From the NCBI GenBank assembly GCA_947579665.1, contig OX388346.1:92134615-92198614 (forward strand): a stretch of DNA of 64,000 nt, in the 5' to 3' direction. A model generated the notes under the pieces. That model saw nothing but the letters and a program-made list of their open reading frames with translations, did no database searches and was not told the origin of the DNA. Shown one piece after another: positions 52,963 to 64,000 of the stretch. The DNA comes from Sympetrum striolatum (taxonomy: Eukaryota; Arthropoda; Insecta; Odonata; Libellulidae). Numbering within the stretch: the stretch's first letter is position 1; every line of letters begins with the position of its first letter. A program made the position numbers and the translations under genes.

Positions 52963-55900
52963 TTGTATTTTTCTCAGCAGTTAACCCAAGGAACGTCGAA
53001 AATTCGAAAAAAAAATCATTCAAATTTCTTGTTTGTGTCATATATTGCTAAACATAAAGAATATCAGGTCAAGTATGAACTCATTATAATGTTATTGACG
53101 ATATCTATCAAAATTATAAACATTTTTTCAATTTTTAACAGCAGTTAACTCAAGAAAATTGGACAACTCGAAAAAAGAAATGGATGAAATTTCAGGATTT
53201 TGGCCATATTTTGCAAATAATTAGGAAAAACAGGTCAAGATTGGACTCATTTTAATATTGTTGACGATATCTATCAAACTTTACTAGATATTTTCAATTT
53301 TTTATAGCAGTTAACCATAAAAAACGTCAAACCTCGAAAAAGGAATCGATTTAATTTCAGGTTTTTGGCCATATCTTGCTTAACATTGAGAAAAGCATGA
53401 CAAGTTAAGACTCATTTTAATGTTATTAACATTATCTATTGAAATTGACTAAATATTTTCAATTTTTCATAGTAGTTTCCCCAAAAAACGTGGAAAACTA
53501 GGCAACAAAATCACTGAAATTTCAGGTTTTGGGCCATATTTTGCTAAAAAATTAGCAAAACTAGTCATGTTTTGACTCATTTAAATGTTATTGACGATAT
53601 CTATCCAAATAAAATGCAATGCTTCAATTTTTTGAAGCAGTTAATTCAAAAAAAGTCGAAAACTCGATAAAAAAATTAATGAAATTTTAGTTTTTTGGCA
53701 ATATTTTGCTAAAAATTTAGAAAAACACATCAAGTTTTGACTCATTTTAATTTTATTGACGATATCTATCAAAATTATAAACATTGTTTCAATTTTTACC
53801 AGCAGTTTACTCAATAAACGTCGAAAACTCGAAAAAAAAATCGATAAAATTTCAGGTTTTTGGCCATATTTTGCTAAAAATTGAAGAAAACAGGTATGGT
53901 TTGAACTCATTTTAATATTCTTGACGATGTCTATCAAAAATTAAATTGATATTTTCAATTCTTCATAGCAGTTAACCATAAAAAACGTCAAAAACTTGAA
54001 AACAGAATCGATTTAATTTCAGGTTTTTGGCCATATCTTGCTTAAAATTGAGAAAAGCATGACTATTTTGGACTCATTTCAATTTTATTGACGATATCTA
54101 TCAAAATTTACTAGATATTTTTAATTTTTCCTTGCATTTAACCCAAAAAACGTCGATATCTAGAAAAATACATCGATTAAATTTAAGGTTTTTGGTCAAA
54201 TTTTGCTAAATATTCAGTAAAACTAGTCACGTTTGTACACAATTTAATGTTTTTGACGAGATCTAACCAAATTCTTTACTAATATTAAATTATTTTCAGC
54301 AGTTATCTTAAAAATATTAGAAAACTAGAATCAAATCGCTCAAATTTCACCTTTTCTGGCAATATATTGCTAAAAATTGAGAAAATTAGCAAAGTTTGTG
54401 CTCTTTTCAATTTAATTGAAGAGATCCAACCAAGGAAACTAGATATTTTCAACTTTTCATAGCACATTACCCAATAATCGTCAAAAACACGAAAAAGAAA
54501 TTGATGAAATTTCAGGATTTTGGCCATATTTTGCAAATAATTAAGAAAAACAGGTCAAGATTTGACTCATTTTAATATTGTTGACGATATCTATCAAACT
54601 TTACTAGATATTTTCAATTTTTTATAGCAGTTAACCATAAAAAACGTCAATCCTCGAAAAAGGAATCGATTTAATTTCAGGTTTTTGCCATATCTTGCTT
54701 AAAATTGAGAAAAGCATGACAAGTTTGGACTCATTTTAATGTTATTAACATTATCTATTGAAATTGACTAAATATTTTCAATTTTTCATAGCAGTTTACC
54801 CAAAAAACGTGGAAAACTAGGCAACAAAATCACTGAAATTTCAGGTTTTGGGCCATATTTTGCTAAAAAATCAGAAAAAACTAGTCATGTTTGGACTCAT
54901 TTAAATGGTTTTGACGAGATCTATCCAAATAAGATACAAAGCTTCAATTTTTTGAAGCAGTTATTTCAATAAAAGTCGAAAACTCGATTAAAAAATCAAT
55001 GAAGTTTTAGTTTTTTGGCAATATTTTGCTAAAAATTTAGAAAAACAGATCAAGTTTGGACTCATTTTAATTTTATTGACGATATCTAGCAAAATTATAC
55101 ACATTGTTTCAATTTTTACCAGCAGTTTACTCAATAAACGTCGAAAACTCGAAAAAAAAATCGATAAAATTTAAGGTTTTTGGCCATATTTTTCTAAAAA
55201 ATGAGCAAAATTATTCATGTTGTGTTTCATTTTAAAGATTGTAACGAGTTCTATTCGAATGTAGAAGAAATATTCAATTTTTCATAGCAGTTAACCCAAA
55301 AAACGTCGCAGATAAGAAAAAAAAGCTGAAATTTAGGGTTTTTGGCCATGCTTTGCTAATAATTCAGCGAAACTAGTAATGTTTGTACTCATTTTAAAGT
55401 TTTTCACTAGATCTAACCAAATTCCTCACAAATATTCAATTTTTCTCAGCAGTTAACCCAAGAAACGTCGAAAATTCGAAAAAAAAATTCATTGAAAATC
55501 TTGTTTGTGTCATATATTGCTAAACATTGAGAATATCAGGTCAAGTTTGAACTCATTTTAACGTTATTGACGATATCTATCACAATTATGCACATTTTTT
55601 CAATTTTTACCAGCAGTTAACTCAAGAAAATTGGAAAACTTGAAAAAAGAAATGGATGAAATTTCAGGATTTTGGCCATATCTTTAATAAATTAAGAAAA
55701 ACAGGTCAACTTTGGACACATTTGAATATTGTTGACGATATCTATCAAACTTAAGTAGATATTTTCAATTTTTTATAGCAGTTAACCATAAAAAACGTCA
55801 AAAACTCGAAAAAGGAATCGATTTAATTTCAGGTTTTTGGCCATATCTTGCTTAACATTGAGAAAAGCATGACAAGTTTGGACTCATTTTCATGTTATTA

Positions 55901-57407
55901 ACAATATCTATCAAAATTGACTAGATATTTTCAATTTTTCATAGCAATTTACCCAAAAAACGTCGAAAACTAGACAACCAAATCGCCTAAATTTCAGGTT
56001 TTGGGCCATGTTTTGCTGAAAAATCAGCAAAACTAGTCATTTTTGGACTCATTTAAATGTTATTGACGAGATCTATCCAATTCAAATACAAAGATTCAAT
56101 GTTTTGAAGTAGTTAATTCAAAAATAGTCGAAAACTCGTTAATAAAATCGTTAAAATTTATGTTTTCGCATTATTTTCCTATAAATTCAGCAAAACTAGT
56201 CATGCTTGTACTCATATGAAAGTTCTTAACGAGATCTAGCCAAATTATATATAAATATTCAATTGTTTGAGGCAGTTAACTCAATAAACGTCAAAAACTC
56301 GAAAAAAAATCCATCTAATTTCAGGTTTTTGGCCATATCTTGCTTAAAATTGAAAAAAACATGACAAGTTTGGACTCATTTTAATTCTATTGAGGATATC
56401 TATAAGAATTTTCTAGATATTTTCAAATTTTCGTTGCAGTTAATCAAAAAAAACGTCGAGAACTAGAAAAAAAATCGATGAAATTTCATGTTTTTGGTCA
56501 AATTTTGCTAAATATTCAGCAAAACTAGTCATGTTTTTACACAATAGAATGTTTTTTACGATATATAAGCAAATTCTTTACTAATATTCAATTATTTTCA
56601 GCAGTTACCCCAAAAATATTAGTAAACTAGAAACAAATCGCTAAAATTTCTCTTTTTTTTGGCAATTTTTTGCTAAAAATTGAGAAAATTTGTAAACTTT
56701 GTACTCATTTCAATTTTATTGCCGAGATCCTGCCAAAGATACAAGATATTTTCAATTTCTCATATCACATTACCCAATAAACGTCAAAAATTCGAAAAAA
56801 AAATCGATAAAAATTTAGTTTTTTGGCCATATTTTGCTAATAATTTAGAAAAACAGATCATGTTTGGACTCATTTTAATGTTCATGACGAGATCTATCCA
56901 AATTATTAACATTTATTTCATTTTTACAAGTAGTTAACTCAAGAAACATCGAAAACTCGAAAAAAAATCGGTGAAATTACATGTGTTTGCAATATTTTGC
57001 TAACAATTCTGCAAAACTAGTCATGATTGTACTCTTTTTAAAGATCTCGACAATATCTTCACAAATTCTTCAAAAATTTACATTTTTTTCAGCATTTAAA
57101 CCAAAAACGTCAAAATTTATATAAAAAAAATCAGTGAAATTTCAGGTTTTTTGTTCATATTTTTCTAAAAAATGAGCAAAATTATTCATATTTTGATTCA
57201 TTTTAAAGTTTGTAATGAGTTCTATTCGAATTAAGAAGAAATATTCAATTTTTCATAGCAGATAACCCAAAAAACGTCGCAAAATAGAAAAAAAATGGCT
57301 GAAATTTAATGTTTTTTGCCATATTTAAGTAATAATTCAGCGAAACCAGTAATGTTTGTACTCATTTTTATGTTTTTCACGAGATCTAACCAAATTCTTC
57401 ACAAAAA
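52963..57407 (+). repeat. Higher-order repeat, 4,445-bp copy 1
   Basis: Twenty-seven monomers, from type 16 (spacer CAAAATTATAAACATTTTTT) through types 1-4, three special monomers, the type-11 variant, types 1-9, three further special monomers, then 10-15. The same order and shared rare words (for example GGACAACTCG at 53162 and 57607) return 4,445 bp later. Confidence 0.9.
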
Positions 57408-60400
57408 TTGTATTTTTCTCAGCTGTTAACCCAAGGAACGTCGAAAATTCGAAAAAAAAATCATTCAAATTTCTTGTTTGTGTCATATATTGCTAAACAT
57501 AAAGAATATCAGGTCAAGTATGAACTCATTATAATGTTATTGACGATATCTATCAAAATTATAAACATTTTTTCAATTTTTAACAGCAGTTAACTCAAGA
57601 AAATTGGACAACTCGAAAAAAGAAATGGATGAAATTTCAGGATTTTGGCCATATTTTGCAAATAATTAGGAAAAACAGGTCAAGATTGGACTCATTTTAA
57701 TATTGTTGACGATATCTATCAAACTTTACTAGATATTTTCAATTTTTTATAGCAGTTAACCATAAAAAACGTCAAACCTCGAAAAAGGAATCGATTTAAT
57801 TTCAGGTTTTTGGCCATATCTTGCTTAACATTGAGAAAAGCATGACAAGTTAAGACTCATTTTAATGTTATTAACATTATCTATTGAAATTGACTAAATA
57901 TTTTCAATTTTTCATAGTAGTTTCCCCAAAAAACGTGGAAAACTAGGCAACAAAATCACTGAAATTTCAGGTTTTGGGCCATATTTTGCTAAAAAATCAG
58001 CAAAACTAGTCATGTTTGGACTCATTTAAATGTTATTGACGATATCTATCCAAATAAAATGCAATGCTTCAATTTTTTGAAGCAGTTAATTCAAAAAAAG
58101 TCGAAAACTCGATAAAAAAATTAATGAAATTTTAGTTTTTTGGCAATATTTTGCTAAAAATTTAGAAAAACACATCAAGTTTTGACTCATTTTAATTTTA
58201 TGGACGATATCTATCAAAATTATAAACATTGTTTCAATTTTTACCAGCAGTTTTCTCAATAAACGTCGAAAACTCGAAAAAAAAATCGATAAAATTTCAG
58301 GTTTTTGGCCATATTTTGCTAAAAATTGAAGAAAACAGGTATAGTTTGAACTCATTTTAATATTCTTGACGATGTCTATCAAAATTAAATTGATATTTTC
58401 AATTCTTCATAGCAGTTAACCATAAAAAACGTCAAAAACTTGAAAACAGAATCGATTTAATTTCAGGTTTTTGGCCATATCTTGCTTAAAATTGAGAAAA
58501 GCATGACTATTTTGGACTCATTTCAATTTTATTGACGATATCTATCAAAATTTACTAGATATTTTTAATTTTTCCTTGCATTTAACCCAAAAAACGTCGA
58601 TATCTAGAAAAATACATCGATTAAATTTAAGGTTTTTGGTCAAATTTTGCTAAATATTCAGTAAAACTAGTCACGTTTGTACACAATTTAATGTTTTTGA
58701 CGAGATCTAACCAAATTCTTTACTAATATTAAATTATTTTCAGCAGTTATCTTAAAAATATTAGAAAACTAGAATCAAATCGCTCAAATTTCACGTTTTT
58801 GGCAATATATTGCTAAAAATTGAGAAAATTAGCAAAGTTTGTACTCTTTTCAATTTAATTGAAGAGATCCAACCAAGGAAACTAGATATTTTCAACTTTT
58901 CATAGCACATTACCCAATAATCGTCAAAAACACGAAAAAGAAATTGATGAAATTTCAGGATTTTGGCCATATTTTGCAAATAATTAAGAAAAACAGGTAA
59001 AGATTTGACTCATTTTAATATTGTTGACGATATCTATCAAACTTTACTAGATATTTTCAATTTTTTATAGCAGTTAACCATAAAAAACGTCAATCCTCGA
59101 AAAAGGAATCGATTTAATTTCAGGTTTTTGCCATATCTTGATTAAAATTGAGAAAAGCATGACAAGTTTGGACTCATTTTAATGTTATTAACATTATCTA
59201 TTGAAATTGACTAAATATTTTCAATTTTTCATAGCAGTTTACCCAAAAAACGTGGAAAACTAGGCAACAAAATCACTGAAATTTCAGGTTTTGGGCCATA
59301 TTTTGCTAAAAAATCAGAAAAAACTAGTCATGTTTGGACTCATTTAAATGGTTTTGACGAGATCTATCCAAATAAGATACAAAGCTTCAATTTTTTGAAG
59401 CAGTTATTTCAATAAAAGTCGAAAACTCGATTAAAAAATCAATGAAGTTTTAGTTTTTTGGCAATATTTTGCTAAAAATTTAGAAAAACAGATCAAGTTT
59501 GGACTCATTTTAATTTTATTGACGATATCTAGCAAAATTATACACATTGTTTCAATTTTTACCAGCAGTTTACTCAATAAACGTCGAAAACTCGAAAAAA
59601 AAATCGATAAAATTTAAGGTTTTTGGCCATATTTTTCTAAAAAATGAGCAAAATTATTCATGTTGTGTTTCATTTTAAAGATTGTAACGAGTTCTATTCG
59701 AATGTAGAAGAAATATTCAATTTTTCATAGCAGTTAACCCAAAAAACGTCGCAGATAAGAAAAAAAAGCTGAAATTTAGGGTTTTTGGCCATGCTTTGCT
59801 AATAATTCAGCGAAACTAGTAATGTTTGTACTCATTTTAAAGTTTTTCACTAGATCTAACCAAATTCCTCACAAATATTCAATTTTTCTCAGCAGTTAAC
59901 CCAAGAAACGTCGAAAATTCGAAAAAAAAATTCATTGAAAATCTTGTTTGTGTCATATATTGCTAAACATTGAGAATATCAGGTCAAGTTTGAACTCATT
60001 TTAACGTTATTGACGATATCTATCACAATTATGCACATTTTTTCAATTTTTACCAGCAGTTAACTCAAGAAAATTGGAAAACTTGAAAAAAGAAATGGAT
60101 GAAATTTCAGGATTTTGGCCATATCTTTAATAAATTAAGAAAAACAGGTCAACTTTGGACACATTTGAATATTGTTGACGATATCTATCAAACTTAAGTA
60201 GATATTTTCAATTTTTTATAGCAGTTAACCATAAAAAACGTCAAAAACTCGAAAAAGGAATCGATTTAATTTCAGGTTTTTGGCCATATCTTGCTTAACA
60301 TTGAGAAAAGCATGACAAGTTTGGACTCATTTTCATGTTATTAACAATATCTATCAAAATTGACTAGATATTTTCAATTTTTCATAGCAATTTACCCAAA

Positions 60401-61850
60401 AAACGTCGAAAACTAGACAACCAAATCGCCTAAATTTCAGGTTTTGGGCCATGTTTTGCTGAAAAATCAGCAAAACTAGTCATTTTTGGACTCATTTAAA
60501 TGTTATTGACGAGATCTATCCAATTCAAATACAAAGATTCAATGTTTTGAAGTAGTTAATTCAAAAATAGTCGAAAACTCGTTAATAAAATCGTTAAAAT
60601 TTATGTTTTCGCATTATTTTCCTATAAATTCAGCAAAACTAGTCATGCTTGTACTCATATGAAAGTTCTTAACGAGATCTAGCCAAATTATATATAAATA
60701 TTCAATTGTTTGAGGCAGTTAACTCAATAAACGTCAAAAACTCGAAAAAAAATCCATCTAATTTCAGGTTTTTGGCCATATCTTGCTTAAAATTGAAAAA
60801 AACATGACAAGTTTGGACTCATTTTAATTCTATTGAGGATATCTATAAGAATTTTCTAGATATTTTCAAATTTTCGTTGCAGTTAATCAAAAAAAACGTC
60901 GAGAACTAGAAAAAAAATCGATGAAATTTCATGTTTTTGGTCAAATTTTGCTAAATATTCAGCAAAACTAGTCATGTTTTTACACAATAGAATGTTTTTT
61001 ACGATATATAAGCAAATTCTTTACTAATATTCAATTATTTTCAGCAGTTACCCCAAAAATATTAGTAAACTAGAAACAAATCGCTAAAATTTCTCTTTTT
61101 TTTGGCAATTTTTTGCTAAAAATTGAGAAAATTTGTAAACTTTGTACTCATTTCAATTTTATTGCCGAGATCCTGCCAAAGATACAAGATATTTTCAATT
61201 TCTCATATCACATTACCCAATAAACGTCAAAAATTCGAAAAAAAAATCGATAAAAATTTAGTTTTTTGGCCATATTTTGCTAATAATTTAGAAAAACAGA
61301 TCATGTTTGGACTCATTTTAATGTTCATGACGAGATCTATCCAAATTATTAACATTTATTTCATTTTTACAAGTAGTTAACTCAAGAAACATCGAAAACT
61401 CGAAAAAAAATCGGTGAAATTACATGTGTTTGCCATATTTTGCTAACAATTCTGCAAAACTAGTCATGATTGTACTCTTTTTAAAGATCTCGACAATATC
61501 TTCACAAATTCTTCAAAAATTTACATTTTTTTCAGCATTTAAACCAAAAACGTCAAAATTTATATAAAAAAAATCAGTGAAATTTCAGGTTTTTTGTTCA
61601 TATTTTTCTAAAAAATGAGCAAAATTATTCATATTTTGATTCATTTTAAAGTTTGTAATGAGTTCTATTCGAATTAAGAAGAAATATTCAATTTTTCATA
61701 GCAGATAACCCAAAAAACGTCGCAAAATAGAAAAAAAATGGCTGAAATTTAATGTTTTTTGCCATATTTAAGTAATAATTCAGCGAAACCAGTAATGTTT
61801 GTACTCATTTTTATGTTTTTCACGAGATCTAACCAAATTCTTCACAAATA
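57408..61850 (+). repeat. Higher-order repeat, 4,443-bp copy 2
   Basis: Near-identical second copy. Shared oddities include the T-run in ATTTCTCTTTTTTTTGGC at 56647 and 61090, and GTTTTCACTAGATC-type variants. Small differences exist, for example TTTTACTC at 53806 against TTTTCTCA at 58251. Confidence 0.9.
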
Positions 61851-64000
61851 TTGTATTTTTCTCTGCAGTTAACCCAAGGAACGTCGAAAATTCGAAAAAA
61901 AATCATTCAAATTTCTTGTTTGTGTCATATATTTCTAAACATAGAGATTATCAGGTCAACTATGAACTCATTTAAATGTTATTGACGATATCTATCACTA
62001 TTATAAACATTTATTCAATTTTTACCAGCAGTTAACTCAAAAAAATTGGAAAATTCGAAAAAAGAAATTGATGAAATTTCAGGATTTTGGCCATATTTTG
62101 CAAATAATTAAGAAAAACAGGTCAAGATTGGACTCATTTTAATATTGTTGACGATATCTATCAAACTTTACTAGATATTTTCAATTTTTTAAAGCAGTTA
62201 ACCATAAAAAACGTCAAAAACTCGAAAAAGGAATCGATTTAATTTCAGGTTTTTGGCCATATCTTGCTTAAAATTGAGAAACGCATGACAAGTTTTGGCT
62301 CATTTTAATGTTATTAACATTATCTATTGAAATTGACTAAATATTTTTAATTTTTCATAGCAGTTTACCCAAAAAACTTGGAAAACTAGGCAACAAAATC
62401 ACTGAAATTTCAGGTTTTGGGCCATATTTTGCTAAAAAATCAGCAAAACTAGTCATGTTTGGACTCATTTAAATGTTATTGACGAGATCTATCCAATTGA
62501 AATACAGGGATTCAATTTTTTGAAGCAGTTAATTCAATAAAAGTCGAAAACTCGATAAAAAAATCAATGAAATTTTAGTTTTTTGGCAATATTTTGCTAA
62601 AAATTTAGAAAAACAGATCAAGTTTGGACTCATTTTAATTTTATTGACGATATCTATCAAAATTATAAACATTGTTTCAATTTTTACCAGCAGTTTACTC
62701 AATAAACGTCGAAACTCGAAAAAAAAAAATTGATAAAATTTAAGGTTTTTGGCCATATTTTTCTAAAAAATGAGCAAATTTATTCACGTTTTGTTTCATT
62801 TTAAAGATTGTAACGAGTTCTATTCGAATGTAGAAGAAATATTCAATTTTTCATAGCAGTTAACCAAAAAAACGTCGCAGATAAGAAAAAAAAGCTGAAA
62901 TTTAGGGTTTTTGGCCATATTTTGCTAATAATTCAGCGAAACTAGTAATGTTTGTACTCATTTTAAAGTTTTTGACGAGATCTAACCAAATTCCTCACAA
63001 ATATTCAATTTTTCTCTGCAGTTAACCCAAGAAACGTCGAAAATTCGAAAAAAAAATTCATTTAAATTCTTCTTTGTGTTATATATTGCTAAACATTGAG
63101 AATATCAGGTCAAGTTTGAACTCATTTTAATGTTATTGACGATATCTATCACAATTATGCACATTTTTTCAATTTTTACCAGCAGTTAACTCAAGAAAAT
63201 TGGAAAACTCGAAAAAAGAAATGGATGAAATTTCAGGATATTGGCCAATTCTTGCATAAATTAAGAAAAACAGGTCAACTTTGGACTCATTTGAATATTG
63301 TTGACGATATCTATCAAACTTAAGTAGATATTTTCAATTTTTTATAGCAGGTAACCATAAAAAACGTCAAAAACTCGAAAAAGGAATCGATTTAATTTCA
63401 GGTTTTTGGCCATATCTTGCTTAACATTGAGAAAAGCATGACAAGTTTGGACTCATTTTAATGTTATTAACAATATCTATCAAAATTGACTAGATATTTT
63501 TAATTTTTCATAGCAGTTTACCCAAAAAACGTCGAAAACTAGACAACAAAATCGCTGAAATTTCAGTTTTTGGGCCATATTTTGCTGAAAAATCAGCAAA
63601 ACTAGTCATGTTTGGACTCATTTAAATGTTATTGACGCTATCTATCCAATTGAAATACAGGGGTTCAATTTTTTGAAGCAGTTAATTCAAAAATAGTCGA
63701 AAACTCGATAATAAAATCGTTAAAATTTATGTTTTGGCATTATTTTCCTATAAATTCAGCAAAACTAGTCATGTTTGTACTCATTTTAAAGTTTTTAACG
63801 AGATCTAACCAAATTATATAGATATATTCAATTGTTTGAGGCAGTTAACTCAAAAAACGTCAAAAACTCGAAAAAAAATCGATGAAATTTCAGGTTTTTG
63901 GTCAAATTTTGCTAAATATTCAGCAAAACTAGTCATGTTTGTACACAATAGAATGTTTTTTACGAGATATAAGCAAATTCTTTACTAATATTAAATTATT
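61851..64000 (+). repeat. Satellite, start of a diverged third unit, then duplicate of 39-40 kb
   Basis: One monomer continues as in the 4.4-kb units but with several differences (ATTTCTAAACATAGAGATTA); the order then departs from that unit. 62929-63880 matches 39421-40372. Beyond this the monomer with GAGGATATCTATAAG found at 40450 is missing, and the array runs directly into type 10. The window ends inside the array. Confidence 0.83.

Noticed and set aside
2547..62756. Dozens of 60-98-codon open frames recurring along the array on both strands, some almost identical between copies
   Set aside because: They repeat because the satellite repeats. Many start at non-ATG codons, their lengths follow A-run indels, both strands are open at the same place, and the compositions (F, I, K, N, S) reflect AT-rich DNA. 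None shows a domain.
1..64000. Regularly spaced repeats resembling a CRISPR array
   Set aside because: The repeats are directly adjoining 164-bp monomers with no unique spacers, there are no associated genes, and the context is eukaryotic.
1..64000. CENP-B box-like motif, as evidence of a centromere
   Set aside because: I found no convincing match to the TTCG-N4-A-N2-CGGG pattern. The CpG block (ACGTCGAAAACTCG) is different, so centromere identity stays unproven.

Overview
This window is almost entirely a eukaryotic satellite-DNA array: a very AT-rich monomer of about 164 bp, always in the same orientation, repeated roughly 360 times. I see no intact gene. Only two stretches are not satellite: a ~605-bp fragment of a retroelement (3447-4051) and a 3,667-bp DNA transposon (44382-48048). 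The organism is a eukaryote, most likely an invertebrate and plausibly an insect. That rests on the satellite organisation, on a transposase of a type I recall from Hydra, aphids and other invertebrates, and on a reverse-transcriptase-associated RNase H resembling hepadnavirus-like retroelements reported from insects. The locus is probably pericentromeric or other constitutive heterochromatin (inference).

Satellite layout. Monomers fall into about 16 recognisable types, told apart by the 30 bp around the 'GACGATATCTATC' block. I number them 1-16 in the order seen at 156-2790. That 16-monomer order recurs at ~2,630-2,635 bp (240 to 2870; 18255 to 20890) and looks like the ancestral higher-order repeat (HOR). 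Longer HORs were built from it: 3,837 bp (23 monomers plus a 51-bp stub; 9364-17037, with a shorter 3,298-bp relative at 6066-9363), 3,176 bp (19 monomers plus the same stub; 21135-27486), and 4,443-4,445 bp (27 monomers; 52963-61850). Smaller events include a five-monomer tandem duplication (33168-34813). Long-range duplications link 34-39 kb with 50-57 kb, and 39.4-40.4 kb with 62.9-63.9 kb. The region 41.2-44.4 kb is the most degenerate.

Inserts. At 3447-4051 the satellite is replaced by a minus-strand fragment holding a complete RNase H domain and its stop codon. The fragment is only 10 bp shorter than the satellite it displaces, so the HOR period is kept. At 44382-48048 lies a transposon with ~755-bp terminal inverted repeats (TIRs), a 4-bp target duplication (AGAT), and a plus-strand transposase gene broken by seven in-frame stops and three frame disruptions. 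The TIRs are about 98% identical by eye although the gene is dead.

All alignments were made by eye. Period lengths and offsets are reliable to a few bases; identity percentages and family assignments are estimates.
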